Origin: Setophaga petechia
Lineage: Eukaryota; Chordata; Aves; Passeriformes; Parulidae
DNA: 64,000 bases
Direction of reading: 5' to 3'
Assembly (NCBI GenBank): GCA_024362935.1
Contig: JANCRA010000019.1
Location: 12,830,501-12,894,500 of the forward strand
The notes beneath the pieces are model-generated. The model saw only the letters and a program-made list of their open reading frames with translations, was not told the origin of the DNA and ran no database searches. The position numbers were made by a program, and so were the translations under genes. Numbering within the stretch: the stretch's first letter is position 1; every line of letters starts with the position of its first letter. Below, piece after piece: positions 15,701 to 28,671 of this stretch.

Positions 15701-18700
15701 TCAGCTTTGGGATCTTGTTCTATGACTAGGATTCCTAGCCACTGTTGTGTAAAGCACAACAATAAATACACAAAAGAGTTCTCCAGTCCCATGGGAAAAT
15801 ATAAGGGCAGAGCATTACCAGTTTCACAGCCTTTGCAAACATTTTCAGGTACAATTTCAATTCTTTCCACAGTGGCAAGCCTGTCAAGAGAGAAACTTGT
15901 TCATCTTTGTGAAGATGTTTGTTTTGGGAAGTTATTCCGCCAGACTACAGGTTCTAAAATATTTGACTTCCCTGCTTACTTTTGGATCTGAATACTTAAA
16001 TAATGGGTTGGCAGTTGGGTATGATCATCCAACACCAAGTGGTGAATGGCAAATCAGTATTACTCTCTTCACTTGACAGGTTGACTGCAGAATGTGCAAC
16101 AAATGGTGTCCAAATTCACAATAAAATACAATTTTATAAAACTTACTATGCAAAATTTCTCCTTTTAAAGTTTTACTATAGTGAATTTAAAATACACAAT
16201 GTCTCTCAAGCACAAGGCAATCAATTGGTATAGCAGACCAGCCTTTTTACAGCTAGAACTGCAAAAGAACGTAGTTCCCATTTTGCTAGATTAAGGACAC
16301 GGGCTGACATCCTATTTTGATTTATCTGTGTTAATGAAAGACATAAAGTCAGGACTAGTGAAAGGCAGGCCCTTCGTCCTAAGAGTTCCTAAGTTCCCAG
16401 CTGACAACCTCCTTCCCTCGTGGGCTGCCCTGCTGTGGTGGCAAGCTCTCACACAGCACTCTCAGCTGCTGTTCTGTGAGGGACAGGACCTTAACCCACA
16501 GCTTGGTCTCATGAGCTGATCAGTTCTAAAAGCTCTGAGTACCAGAGCTACCCAGGCACCATCTTTTTAAGGTCACACCTTAGTTGCTCTCAGTTTTGAG
16601 GCTTTATATGTCCTTGATGGTTCAGGAAGCTGGTGATGCCCAAGAGGTACTTCAGCCTAGTCTATTTCAGGGCACAAAGAGAGGAAAAAATGCAGCTGAA
16701 GGGTGGCATGAGTTGATGGCTCTGCTTTTCCTCCAGTGTTTCACATTTCCAGCCAGGTTTTCTACTCGATGAAATGTCACAAATACAATAAATCAACACA
16801 CTTGTCTTTCTTCCCCTTTTCCTTCACACTGCTGCCATTTTTGGGCAACATCATCTCTTCATTCCCAGCCCAATATTAGTAAAAGAATAAGTAAAACAGC
16901 ATGTGCATTAAGAGGCTAAAGGACTTTAATTCTCCTGGAGCATGAACACTGGGAAGCATAAAGCAAAAGGACAAGAAGTGTCACTCCTTGGGGACCCTCA
17001 CGAAGCTAGTGTCCTAATGAACTCCCGAGGGCAGCTCACTGCTGGGAGAGAACAGCTCATTATTTTTATTTCAGATGTCAGAGAGAGCACTTGTAACAGC
17101 AGATTCTGTACTAAAGAGCTCGTTTAGTACAAGAAATGAGCTTAACCACAGTCAGATACTGTTGGGAGACATCCACATTCACGTTTGTTGGTCTCCTGAG
17201 AAGAACTAGCTGCAGTCTCATGAATGAAATAAAGAAACTATGAATGCCAGGGAGGAGCAAAGTGATAGGGGAAAGGGAAACGAAGAAAAGATAAAATCTC
17301 AGAAATAATGGTTGAATTTAGAGGTGACAGCCATCAGTATTAATACTGTACATGTCATAGAAGAAAGGACTATGTTCCCTCACTGAAGTCATTCTTCTCC
17401 CTTATAGTCTGCCTCTGCCATGCACTCCCATCCAGGCAACAGCCCCAAGATGTGCAGTGGGGCCAGGGCAGTGGGAGCAATGAATTCAGTTGGCCATCCA
17501 GGGATCATCAGGCATGGAGAGGTGGTGAAGTGGCTTAGGTCAGGGTGGGGGCAGTCAGGAGCAGCAGGTGATAAGGACACCTGCATAGGGAAGGCTCTGA
17601 CATGCCTTGCTGTTGCAGGGCTGAATCCACCACTATGCCAATAACAGAGGCTCTCCTTTGAGGGCCAAGCAGCAAGATAAAGCCCATGCCACCTGTATTA
17701 GTCATAGCCATGGTTTCGTAGGGCTTACTGGTTTATTTTAGGAGATGCTGAGTCTCAGGAAGTTACAGTGAAACTGCATGAGATAATTTTAACAGTTGTG
17801 TTCAAAATTAGACTTTCCTTCTCAAGCAAAAGCCCAGTGTGTGTGTCTAAAAAAGCTAGGCAAGCATCTTAAAAGTGGGCCTGACTCAGTTATTTATGTC
17901 TGCCTCCTATGCAAGCACAAACAGAAAACCTTTTTTTTGAAAAATGAACTGAAGTGTAATAAGTGTCAGGCTTTATACATAAGGAGTGTAAAGAATAAAA
18001 TAAAATTTAAAAAATATAAAGCATAGAAGACATGAGAAGAAGCTAAAACATATTTTCTTTTTATACATACCATTAACTTGAGATCACACTGATAAATGCT
18101 AAGTAACAAAATAGGAGGCAGGGGCAGGAAGAGACTCCAATTCCCAATCTTGCAACGTGTCAGACTGGGCTAGGAATTTGTCTGGTGGGCCGGGAAGATT
18201 TCAGAGTTCAGCACAGAACCTTCATCTGGGCAGTGTGTCAGGTCTGAGAAAAGCAGTGAGGGCTTCATCCATCGAAGGAGAGGAGCCAACCCTTTCCTCC
18301 CCTCTGGAGCCAGCCAGGCTGGAACCCCTCACTCAAGCACCAGAGGCTATGGGCAGCTTTGAGCCACCACTCATTCTGCAGCACTGTGCTGCATTCTAGC
18401 CCCAAGCAAGATGTATCTAAAGGCAGATAATCCACCAGCTAATCATCAAAGGTATCTTTTTTTCCAAGTTATTTACAAGCAGGTCGCACCAGATCATTGA
18501 ACACATACTCTGTTAGGAATGTATACAGGGCCATGGTAGCCTAGCAGCAACAAGATGAGAGATGATAAATGCAAAGACACATTTGGTGCCTGTAATTGTT
18601 TCCTAAGCCCTATATCTCTGGTTTTAAGCCTTTTTTTTCCCTACTGCCACAGCAGTATCAGGCATTAAGGAGGCATGAGATACTCAGACAATTTACATGG

Positions 18701-21089
18701 GAGAGGAAGAAGGGAGCTGTACCGTTCCTTTCAATGTGATGTCACTCTTTCTGTTCACACCTTTTCCCTGAACATCCCAGTCCCTCTACTACATCCTGCT
18801 TTTAAAATTATATAAACATTTACCCAAAACTGTGAAAGCATTGTTTGAACCCAGGATCAAAGCCATGAGCAAAGACTAAACCAGACTTCCCTCTCACTCA
18901 TTCACAAAGATCTCATTTCTCAGCATCTGCTGCTTTATTCCAATGTCACCTTTCAGCCGCCCTTTGGCAAGAGTTCTGTATTTATTTATAAGCTAGTGCA
19001 TTTATGTTTGGCTAATATATGCATTATGACATTAACCAACCTTAAACATTATTCTTCTCTCTAAACTTATATGCTTTTACATGTGCTAGTTTTAAATGTT
19101 AAGTGACAAATTCAAAATACTTGGAAATAACTGCTTGAATTCTTTGCTCATATGCACATTCAAAATTCCATATTAGAACAGAACATTTGCTCATTGTTTT
19201 CTCCCCCCCACCTGATCATTAGTTTCTCTCAGGGGAAACACACTGGCAACATCACAAAATAGCAGTGCCACAATAGAAGAAACATGGAAGAATGCCAGTG
19301 AGTAAAAATATCCTCCCCAAAAGCTAGTGCACAGGAACATAAATATATCTGGGAACTCCTGGGTCATTATCCCCCAAGGCCAGTCACCAGGACAGGCTTT
19401 TAGTGGGGCACAGTGTAGCCTGACCACAAACATCAGTAACTTCAAATGTAGGGGGTTTAGTACAAAATACCAAAAAAACCACTAATGGAGCAATCTATAT
19501 TGCTGCATTAAACAAGAAAAAAACCTGTTTCATTGCCATCTTCTTAGTAAATCAATTGTGTGTCTAGAGGTAGACACATCAAAGATATTTTCCTGGCCCC
19601 TGCCAGTGTCCAAATTGGTGCTCCAAGGTGTCACCCAGCAAGTCACCTCGAATGGGAATCAGCAATGTGCTGCTTAGAATTAGCACTTCTGCCTTCACAC
19701 AAAGAGAAAAAGCATTTGTCCAGATAAACTACATGCCATTCAGAATCAATATCTTTAAATAAAGTCATGAACAAGTTTAATTAGAGAGTAGCACTAAAGT
19801 AATTGAACATTGATGAAAATAGAGAAAGGTAGCACAAAATAAGAGTAACACAAGAAAGAGTGATGAGAAGAGACTCTCATGAATCACTGGCATCTAAAAT
19901 TTGATTTAATATAATCAGTTCAGTAAATCCAAGAATATTGAAAACATTCTTCAATTGCCAGTAGAGAAGCTGGCTCCTTCCTGTTTCAGTAGACCTGAAA
20001 AGGGAGAAAACTGCTGAAATGAAGAGAATTATACTCTGAGATAAGTCCATAAGACTTCTCCTACCTACCTCTGGAATGGTAAAGCCATTTCAAAGCCCTT
20101 AGGCCCTTAGTGCACCCCAACACTTAAACCAAATTCTCTACCTAGAATAAGAAAACCGGAAAGGAATGTAGCAAGCTATTTACAATTACCTGGTCTGAAG
20201 CAATACAGTGTAAAAGGAGTTACAAAAAGGTAGCCAGAAAAGCAGCTGGTAAATAGGTACCACTGTTCAAAACAAATTCAGGCCAAATATGAGAGCAGGG
20301 TCTTGTTGGGTTTTAGGAAGAATAATTTGTCCAGTAAGGCATATTTTACAGCCTTAGGGTCCCTATACAAATAAAACAAGCAGATATCTTAGAGGAATGC
20401 ATGCAAAATTATTCTGAAGTTGTGTGTTTATTATTATAAGGCTGAAAAAAAACCTGAAGGAAATGCTTTAAGAGGAACCATATGCTGAAGCATTATTCAC
20501 CTTTTATCCTCAAAAACATGTTTTTAATGTGGGCACTCTGAAGGTTCATTGCAACAAGCAGTAGTCACTGAAGCTGCTGACCTAAGAAAGCTTTTAGGCA
20601 TGGCAGTCATGAAGGCTTATTTATGAAATCCATCAGTAAATTTAAACTATTGCAGCCACCTATTCCATGTTAAAGACTACCCTGCTATTGTCCTGAGCTC
20701 TGATCTGTGTGGCCCGAATTGTCTTCTGAGTTAAAGCAGAAAGTGATTCCCTGTGGTTCAGGGAAATACTTTTGGGTTTGTTCTACCCGTAGGGCTGAGA
20801 TCAGCCACTGAGCTGTCACTGAGCATAAACACAGACTTTAGTCCAGTGTTCATCGCTTGGGCAAGGACTTGGGAACCTTGTTGCACTGGAGCTGAAGTGA
20901 GAGGCAGCACAGCAAAGATGTGGTGACTTGATCTGATGGCTCCTGCACACCACGGGGACTGGCTTTTTTAGTGTTCCCCACAAGGGACAGGTGGGCATGC
21001 ATTGGGCTAAAGGGATACCTTCTCAAAGAGGGAAAAGCAGGCTAGCCCCACTGTTTGTCCAGTGAATCTCCCGCCCTCAGTGCCATACT

Positions 21090-21168
21090 GCAGATTCCAC
21101 TGTGTACTCCAGATGTGATCCAGCTATCTCATTGTTGTAAAGAAGAGGAAGGTGATTGTTCCGGTGCT
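21090..21168 (-). mobile_element. Short CR1-like remnant
   Basis: The stretch containing CACTGTGTACTCCAGATGTG, followed by a degraded AAGGTGATTGTT, resembles the antisense middle of CR1 3' regions (TACTCCAGGTGTGG, then a GGATCAC block). Both recognised ends are missing. Assignment rests on about 75 bases. Confidence 0.4.
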
Positions 21169-24100
21169 TCTTTAAATGATAATTACCTTTAATCATCTTA
21201 CCTAAGTCACCAGCCTGTGCAGCTCTTCAACTTAGGATCACAGACACTTGTAAAATATTTATTGTCATGATATTTTGGGGAAGACCTATTCTAATTTTAG
21301 CTTTAGCAAGCAGGTGAAATCCTAGCAGAAATGTGGGAAACGCCATCTGGAGTAGTGAGGCATTGCCAGACCTCAGCTCTTCTGCAAATACAGTTTCTAT
21401 GCAACTGTGAAGGGAGGAGGCTTTATCTGCTCGTTTCTCCACTCACCCCAGCTGACAATGTGGTCCTGGCCTGGATACTAGGTACATGCTATTTTCTCTG
21501 TTATATCTGTGGCCAGTAATACAACTTGCAAGAAAGTTAGGGACCAAGCAGTGCATGAAGGCTGTTGACCCAAGTTTGCCTCTGGGCATGAGTCCTCTGA
21601 GCCAAAGGAAGGCACTACAGCCTTGCTTTCACCCAGATGGTGATCTTTCATTTTCTTCCTTGCAAAAAAATGTTTTATATTACTTTTCATGTTATTATGA
21701 GAAGTCTGTAGGGACCATTAAGATCTGGGTGTTGTGCAGTGCTCAAGGACACACTGCAGAGTGTGACTTCAAGGCACTCATGCTAGGCTTGATGTCATAT
21801 AGGACATCTCTGAGACTGCTGCTGCCACTGTCAGCAGGAGCAAACATTGAGTTTTTGTCTTTACTAGTCCTCAGAAACCCTTTGGTGCCAACAAGGACAG
21901 AGCTTGTGTTTGTACAAGAAATGCTGAATATGCATGTCAATATGCAACATTACCTGTCGTGAATGAAATTAAATTATTTTGCATATAAAATGGCTATGTA
22001 AAATTAATCATAAATAGTATTAAAAGAAAATCCTGCCTATAATGTAGCTCATAAACCAGATTTTCACTCTGATGTTTTTAGATTGTCATGGTTGCCCCTG
22101 CAGCTATTATTGCTGGATTTGAAATGTCAGAAAATGGGCTTCATATCCATCACCTAAAGGAACAGTTGCTCCCAGCATAAGGACAAGACAAAATAAGTAA
22201 AGCTTCAAAGGCAGTTTTAGCAGGTTTCTTTAGGTATTAAAAATATTGGCAAGAAATATTACTCCACACAATGAAAGAGAATACTAGTAAAAGCTATTAT
22301 TATTTACATCCACATATGCATCTACACAGGCATACTCATACAGAGACTACTCTCATACTAGTAAAAAATAAAAGAAAAGAGTTGCACTGAAAAAAATATA
22401 AGAAAGCATGTGGATTCAATGGAGCTGTAAAATTACTGGAGAAGGCAATCCAAGCTGCTCTCTCCTCATACGGTACCCAGTGCTACCTCTTGTACTTGCA
22501 CTGTGCAAGCAGAAACTCCCACTGATGTGTTGGTTTGTGTTCTGTGAATTAGATGTGAACAGTGGTGAATTCAACAAGGGCTTTTTTTTAGGTGTTAGCT
22601 ACATCCTAGAGGTGACATGCTGTCCAAAGTCAAATGTTTCCACAAGATTCAGTGGTCAAATTTCCTTTGCCACGCACCTATTCTCCAGGTTATTGCTGCC
22701 TTTAACTCATTAAAGTTTGACCATTCTTTTCCTTGGCCTTGGGTCAGCAATTACATTTCAGCAACAAGCATTTCATTCAAACAGGAAGAGAAATAGGGCT
22801 CCTAGAAGGATGACTTGATAGCAAAAATCAAAAATAATGTTTGCAATTTTCAATTGTTTAAAGATTGTAGTAGTTTGAATGTTATGCAGGAGTGGTAGAC
22901 TAAGAAATCACATCGTCCAGCAATCATTGAGAAGATTAAATCTGTAAATTCCGAACTATTTTGAAATGTTTTGTATTGTTTAGACATGTAAGGTAGAAAA
23001 CTTCTATCTCTCTACACATAGCTATTTACACTCAGCTGCCTCAGGGGAGATGTTTTCCCTTTTGTGCCTTCAGAGAGAATTAAAACTGCAGCCCTCAGGT
23101 GCAGATGATTTCCTCAGAGTGCTGCTTTCTCAAGCTCATTTACAATTTGTCTTGTCTTCCTGCGTATTTCCAGCTTTTCTATCTAGTCTCCATAAAAAGA
23201 TGCCCATGGAAGAGGTGTTGAGGAAACTTGCTTGTCTGATTATCCAGGACCCACCCTGGCACCACCTAAACTGTGACTACGGCCCCTTCATAGCTCCACA
23301 TCCCACAGTCATGGAGCCAGATCAGGGTTCCTCACCATCTCCACTTCAGGTTTCCTACAGCAGAGTTTCAGACATCTGGATCCTTAAAAGAACGTAATTG
23401 TGGTGAAATAACAAAATAACAGCTCAAAATGGGTGCCTCCAAGGAGGGACCTGGAAGAGGGAAACCCTGGGCTTTTATTCCAGCACGGTCTAAGAAGTGC
23501 TCAGGAGTCTGGAGGCCACCACTCCTGCTGCATCTCTGAGTCTTCCTCACCTGGCTAAGCCACAGGTCCACCAGCCCTTTGTTACACAAAGGGTCAGCCG
23601 TTCATGGGCTCTTTTCTGGGCTTCCATCACCCAGAGCTCAACGTGCAGCTGCACACTGAGCTACCTGCACCAGACGTCTTCCTCAACACAGGGGACCCCT
23701 TTCACCCATGCAAGAGTTCCCAGCTTTCAGATGCTCCTTCTTGGAAGACCAATAACAATTTTGGAACAGAGGATGTGGTAATATGCCCATTGTTCACAGT
23801 CTAAATAACAATGTGTAGCATCAGCTTCCAAATGTCGAGGTCATTTGTGATATTTCTATTTTGAGTAAAATGGCTCCTTACAGTTTCCATGGTTTCACCT
23901 GAAATTCATACTGAGCCTCATTTTTAAGAACCTTGAAACCCAACCATTCCAATAAGAGAAAAGACATCCTCTTCTGTAGGTAGTCAATTTGACTTTCAAA
24001 TGTAAAGCAGTCTGTATTTACCCTGGATAGGTTTATGGATCTTTACACTGCATTTGTGAACAAAACCATGTGTTTGGATTATCCAGTTTGCCCTTCTTTT

Positions 24101-25233
24101 TGGCATATTGCACAATAATGCATTTAATTATATCTTCAGCACAGATTATTTTTTTTTCTACTGTGGGAAGGTTTTCTTTATTGTTTACTTCACATAAGGA
24201 AAGATCAGCTTTATTAAAATAAACTATTGAGAAAACATTGTAGGTCACAGTCAATCAAAATGCAAAAGAAACACAAAATCTCTCTCTTTAGAGATAGATT
24301 TTTAAAGTGCAGCATTGCTTCAGATTGTATTCTGTATGTCACATTCATCTGTGAAAATAGTAACAGCTATTAGAAATGCCAAATTTTACAGGACAAGATA
24401 GTAATTTTTCTATTATTGCTGTTACTTAGTAAGTATTAATCAGAAACAGAATGCTGGAAGGAGAGTGAAGAATGACTCAGATGAATAAGGCAAGGAATAG
24501 TTTAGTGAATTTTAAAACCTCAAAATGCAAAATTAAAACTGTGGATACAAAAAGGCAGAAGATTTCCATATTAGGTCCTCCAGTACTGTTCTTGCTGAGT
24601 TGCCAGGTTCAGAATGGTCATCTTTGCAATATTACTGGCACAAACACTGTGTTTTGTCACCAAAATGGGGCAATGCATTACAGTCATGTAGCTCCACTGG
24701 TAGAAATAGGATTGGAGCAGACACTGCGTAGCAAGGAAGCCCTTTATCTTATTAAATGGACACCTCTACAGCCCAGTTTTAAGCAGAATATGGAACCAGG
24801 TCATTATTTAAATCTGTCTTTCTTCTTTCATTTCTTTCTTTCTTCTGAAGCCTATCTCTTAGTAGACTGTCATCAGCTGAAACTTTCATAATTCACATGA
24901 CATCAGTCTGTGTTGTTTTTTTCTCATTTGCTAGTTACTCTTTTTACAGCTGTAGAAGACACAGAAAATGTAAGAACATAGAGGAAAATTGCTATTTTAT
25001 CTCTGATAAATTGCAGTTTCATGTTGTGAAAAGTCTGTTCATTTTCCCCTTATCAGGCCAAGAGATTTTTAAAAGCAGTAAATGGGATCCAACTCACCCA
25101 ACTGTAGTTGTCTCAGATATGGCCATTCATGTTGAGTTCATGGACTATATTCAGCAATACAGAGAAAGTTCAGTGGCTGACCTCTAGATGTCTTTTGTTA
25201 TACTTTTGTGTCCTTTATATACATTTGTTGTAT

Positions 25234-25301
25234 GTGTATAAAGTATATATATACAACTATTTGTTGCATGTATATACTTTATATACAGGCAACAAATAGT
25301 T
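25234..25301. repeat. AT-rich inverted repeat, hairpin-forming
   Basis: AACTATTTGTTGC (25255-25267) and GCAACAAATAGTT (25289-25301) are perfect 13-bp inverted arms around a 21-bp loop of TATA-rich sequence. A second, overlapping pairing is possible between GTATAAAGTATATATAT on the left and the ATGTATATACTTTATATAC stretch in the loop, which would make alternative hairpins. Confidence 0.85.
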
Positions 25302-26909
25302 TGTGAAAATGTAAAAATGCTTCGAATATCTGTACACTGACATAGCTCTGAACAGTTTTGCTTAGTGTCAACAGAATTTTATACAAAACTAAAATGTGTG
25401 AGGACTTACGACTTCAGCCCCCTATTTTGTATTATTTAATAAGTTTATATATATATCTATATCCTTTGGTGTTATTTCTTGGTTGATACATTTCTCATAG
25501 GTGGAATTTTATAGTCCTTATGGTTTTAGTTATTTGAGAGGAAGGGAAAAAAAAGAAAATAAAAACTTTGCATACTTTGTATGTTTTCCTACTCTTATTT
25601 CATTTGAAGTCCTAAAGAAATCTGTAAAAAATTGGAATAATTAGTGTCCTGCCTGCTTACATCCTCCATTCTTCTATCCATCCCTATTGCCTTCCTCATA
25701 CATCCTTCCAAAAAGGTCTATCCCACCTGTTCTGCCAGCTATGCCAGAAGTAAGTGTGCAGAAGGATATCCAGCTCCTAGAGTGTGTGGTCTGTGCACCA
25801 CAAGGGAGTGGGTGCAGACCACAGAAGGATGAATTGTTCCTGTAAGCCTCACCAGTATGATGGCATAGTTCTGTACTTCCTCGTCTTGTTCAGCCAAACC
25901 AGCTGGCCTGAATCTGGCTTTTATAGCAAAACTAAACTGGTCAAGCAGAGCTTGAGGCATCATGATGTAACAAAGTATTGCATCTGATACAATAAATGTG
26001 TTAATAAGCAATTTTGTTTTGTTTAGTTTTTTATATACAGATTGAACTTATAAACATGCAAGATCTATCATATCCTTTTTTATACCTTAAAACACAAGAG
26101 AAATGCACATATTAGAAAGCATTCCCAGCACTGAGACACTTCAAATTCCTTCATAGCTTTAATACCTGGGAGATTACCAGGTGAAAAACACTGTCTACAG
26201 GGCTCTAAAGGAACAGAAATGACTGAAGGCTGAAACATCCTAGCAATCCAAATAAAAGCATAAGATGTTACAACCAGTAAAGACTATGAGAACAGTATGA
26301 ATGTTTCACAGACTGATCTATCTTAGGCAAGCTTACACTTGGGACAAGGTGCTTTGAGAACTTTTTTTTCCTTTCTTGTTTTTCTCCCCAGCTTTCTTTT
26401 TTCCTTCACCTGCAAAAAACCTCCTTCAGTTCTTTCTTAAAGCTCAGAATATGCATGGTACATCAGTATTGGAACTGCATAGCTTTTGCTAGTTTTACAA
26501 AAGGCCACATGTTGGGTTCTTTTGATCAGAATTGCCGGCCCTAGGAGAAAGAGAAATTTTCTACAGTCACTTGGCCTATCTTGCCTGCAACATAAAATCT
26601 GTGCATACAATAATTTCAGTCAAGAATTTATAGGGAAAGCTTCTAAGCACTGTAGACAGAGAAGAATTTTGAGCATCTCTTAGCTATACAGAGCCCTTAC
26701 TCTTCCCTGGAAGACCATACGGTTGGTGCTGTGCTGCCAAGTCAGTGAGTGATAAGAAAGCACAGATTTTTAATCAGCTGTGTTAAAACTCAAGCAATAT
26801 TCTGTTTCTCCTTTTAGCATTCAGGAATGTAAATATTTTTGAATGGGTTTCACATGAATAACATTAAAATACTTTTTTTAAAAAGCTGATGCATTTTAGT
26901 GTCTAAAGC

Positions 26910-27000
26910 ATAGAATCGTAGAATGATTTGGGTTGGAAGGGACCTAAAAGATCATCTGGTTCTAATCCACAGTGACAGCATCTACATATTACCTAAGTTT
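26910..27000 (-). mobile_element. CR1 LINE 3' end fragment
   Basis: The plus strand has CATAGAATCGTAGAATGATT, then GGGTTGGAAGGGACC and AAAGATCATCTGG, a close match to the reverse complement of the CR1 3' terminus. Similarity fades after about 90 bp, so only the extreme 3' end was inserted or survives. Confidence 0.88.
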
Positions 27001-28611
27001 AGAATTCCTTCTCTAGTCACTGAAGATGAACTTTCTGATTAATTTCCCAAATGTAGATACCAAGTGCCATTGCAGATGTCACAGGACACCTGGGAGCACT
27101 GCACAAAGGTGACAGATGTTGCACACATTGCAAAGGAGACCCTTGACTTCCCAAGCTTCAGCAGGACATCAGGCAGAGCACTCAAAGGCCATTAGGCAAA
27201 CTCAGTAGAGTTTGGAGTTCCTCATGCAGGCTGCTGTGGGAGAGTGACTTGAGGAGCTCAGAGCAGTGGGCAGTCTGTCAGCAGCCTCAGCTGGGTTTCC
27301 ATTGGGTGAAACAAAGCTTAGACAGCTTGTTCCCACATAGTTAGCTGCATCTAGGTACCTAAATCTTAATGTCTGTGACCTGCTGCTGAGTATCACCATG
27401 GATGTGCAAGTAAGAACACAAAGTTGTTGGGATTTGTAGAGAGATCAAGTAAAATGTGCATCAGGGAATACTGATGTTCTAGGGAACAGAAATTTCCAGA
27501 ATTAAACAATACCTGGAATAATATCTGGTCCCTCTCCAGAGAAGTATTTACCATTAAGCATGCAAGAAGCTTTGTCTTTATTCATTGAAGCATTGCAGCA
27601 CACTCTGGGAATTTAGGATGTGCTTAACAGGTCTGCTGGTTCAGGACTCTAGCTCCATCTGCATACACATATTCTGCACTAAATGTGCACAAGACTTTGC
27701 TACCCCTGCCCACTGTGCATAATCTTAGTGGAAATGGGGAAAAAATTGAAGTCAAATAAGTGGATTTCAAAGCACAGCCATAAGATAATTAGGAAATCAC
27801 ATCCTCATAGTGTTCAAGCACTCATGGTAGCTGCCACTTTGCTGACATACAGCAGCTGATGAAATTGCCTTTGTCTGAGCATCACAGGGCTTTGCCTTCA
27901 GTTGCATGCCCTCAGTTCTGCAGTACACGTGCAATTCAGAAGCATGTTTTTGAGTAAGGAGTATTTGAAGTGGAATTCAGTTTTAGGAAGCTTGCAGACC
28001 ATAATTGATTGGCAAAAGAGGTGGGAAACATCTCTTGCCAAGAGGTTTTTTGCAGGTTTTGGAGGCTATGAAATCAGCTTTTACAAAAATATGTATTATG
28101 GATATAAAAAACATTTGACTGTGGGATGCTTCTATAGTAAATGGGAACTTCGCAATAAAAATGTTCATTTGTTCTTAGTTCACCCAGGATTTCACTGTTG
28201 TGAATTTAGATAAAAAAATTCAGATCTCTTCACTCTCAGGGCTGAACAGAAAGATTACAAAAATAAATGGTCATATTCTCATAGAACAAGCATTTTCTAG
28301 TATAAAATATATGGTAAATACTAGTAATTTAACTAGTTAATTTAGTTTAAAAAATACTAGTGATTTAACCTAATTTTAAAAAATAAACTAGTCTTATAAT
28401 CTAACTTAAGTATAGCTTCTTATCAGAGCTAGAAAGATCTGTGTCTTGAGTAGCTTCTCTAGACCTGTCTGAGCTCTTAGACCTGATTTACTTTTTCAGG
28501 ATCTGTGTAATTGGCTTAAAATTGATAGAGGAGGGGGGAATGGGACACATGGGAGGACACATGATAGATGCACATGGCATTGGTAAATTTCAAGTAGCAA
28601 TATTTCATTTC

Positions 28612-28671
28612 ATTTTATTTTATTTTATTTTATTTTATTTTATTTTATTTTATTTTATTTTATTTTATTTT
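28612..28671. repeat. (ATTTT)12 microsatellite
   Basis: Twelve uninterrupted copies of ATTTT, preceded by imperfect copies (TTTCATTTC). The purity suggests it is likely length-polymorphic. Confidence 0.95.

Larger units (their letters stand above)
15701..26909. other. Intergenic stretch without recognisable genes
   Basis: About 11 kb with only a possible CR1 remnant (21.1 kb) and an AT-rich inverted repeat (25.2 kb). Open frames are short, lack homology I can recognise and have no splice-supported structure. Presumed upstream intergenic DNA of SLCO5A1. Confidence 0.65.

Noticed and set aside
21486..21962. 158-codon plus-strand frame
   Set aside because: No domain, no homology recognised, no coding-like composition and no splice sites around it. 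It is within the length expected for chance frames in 64 kb.
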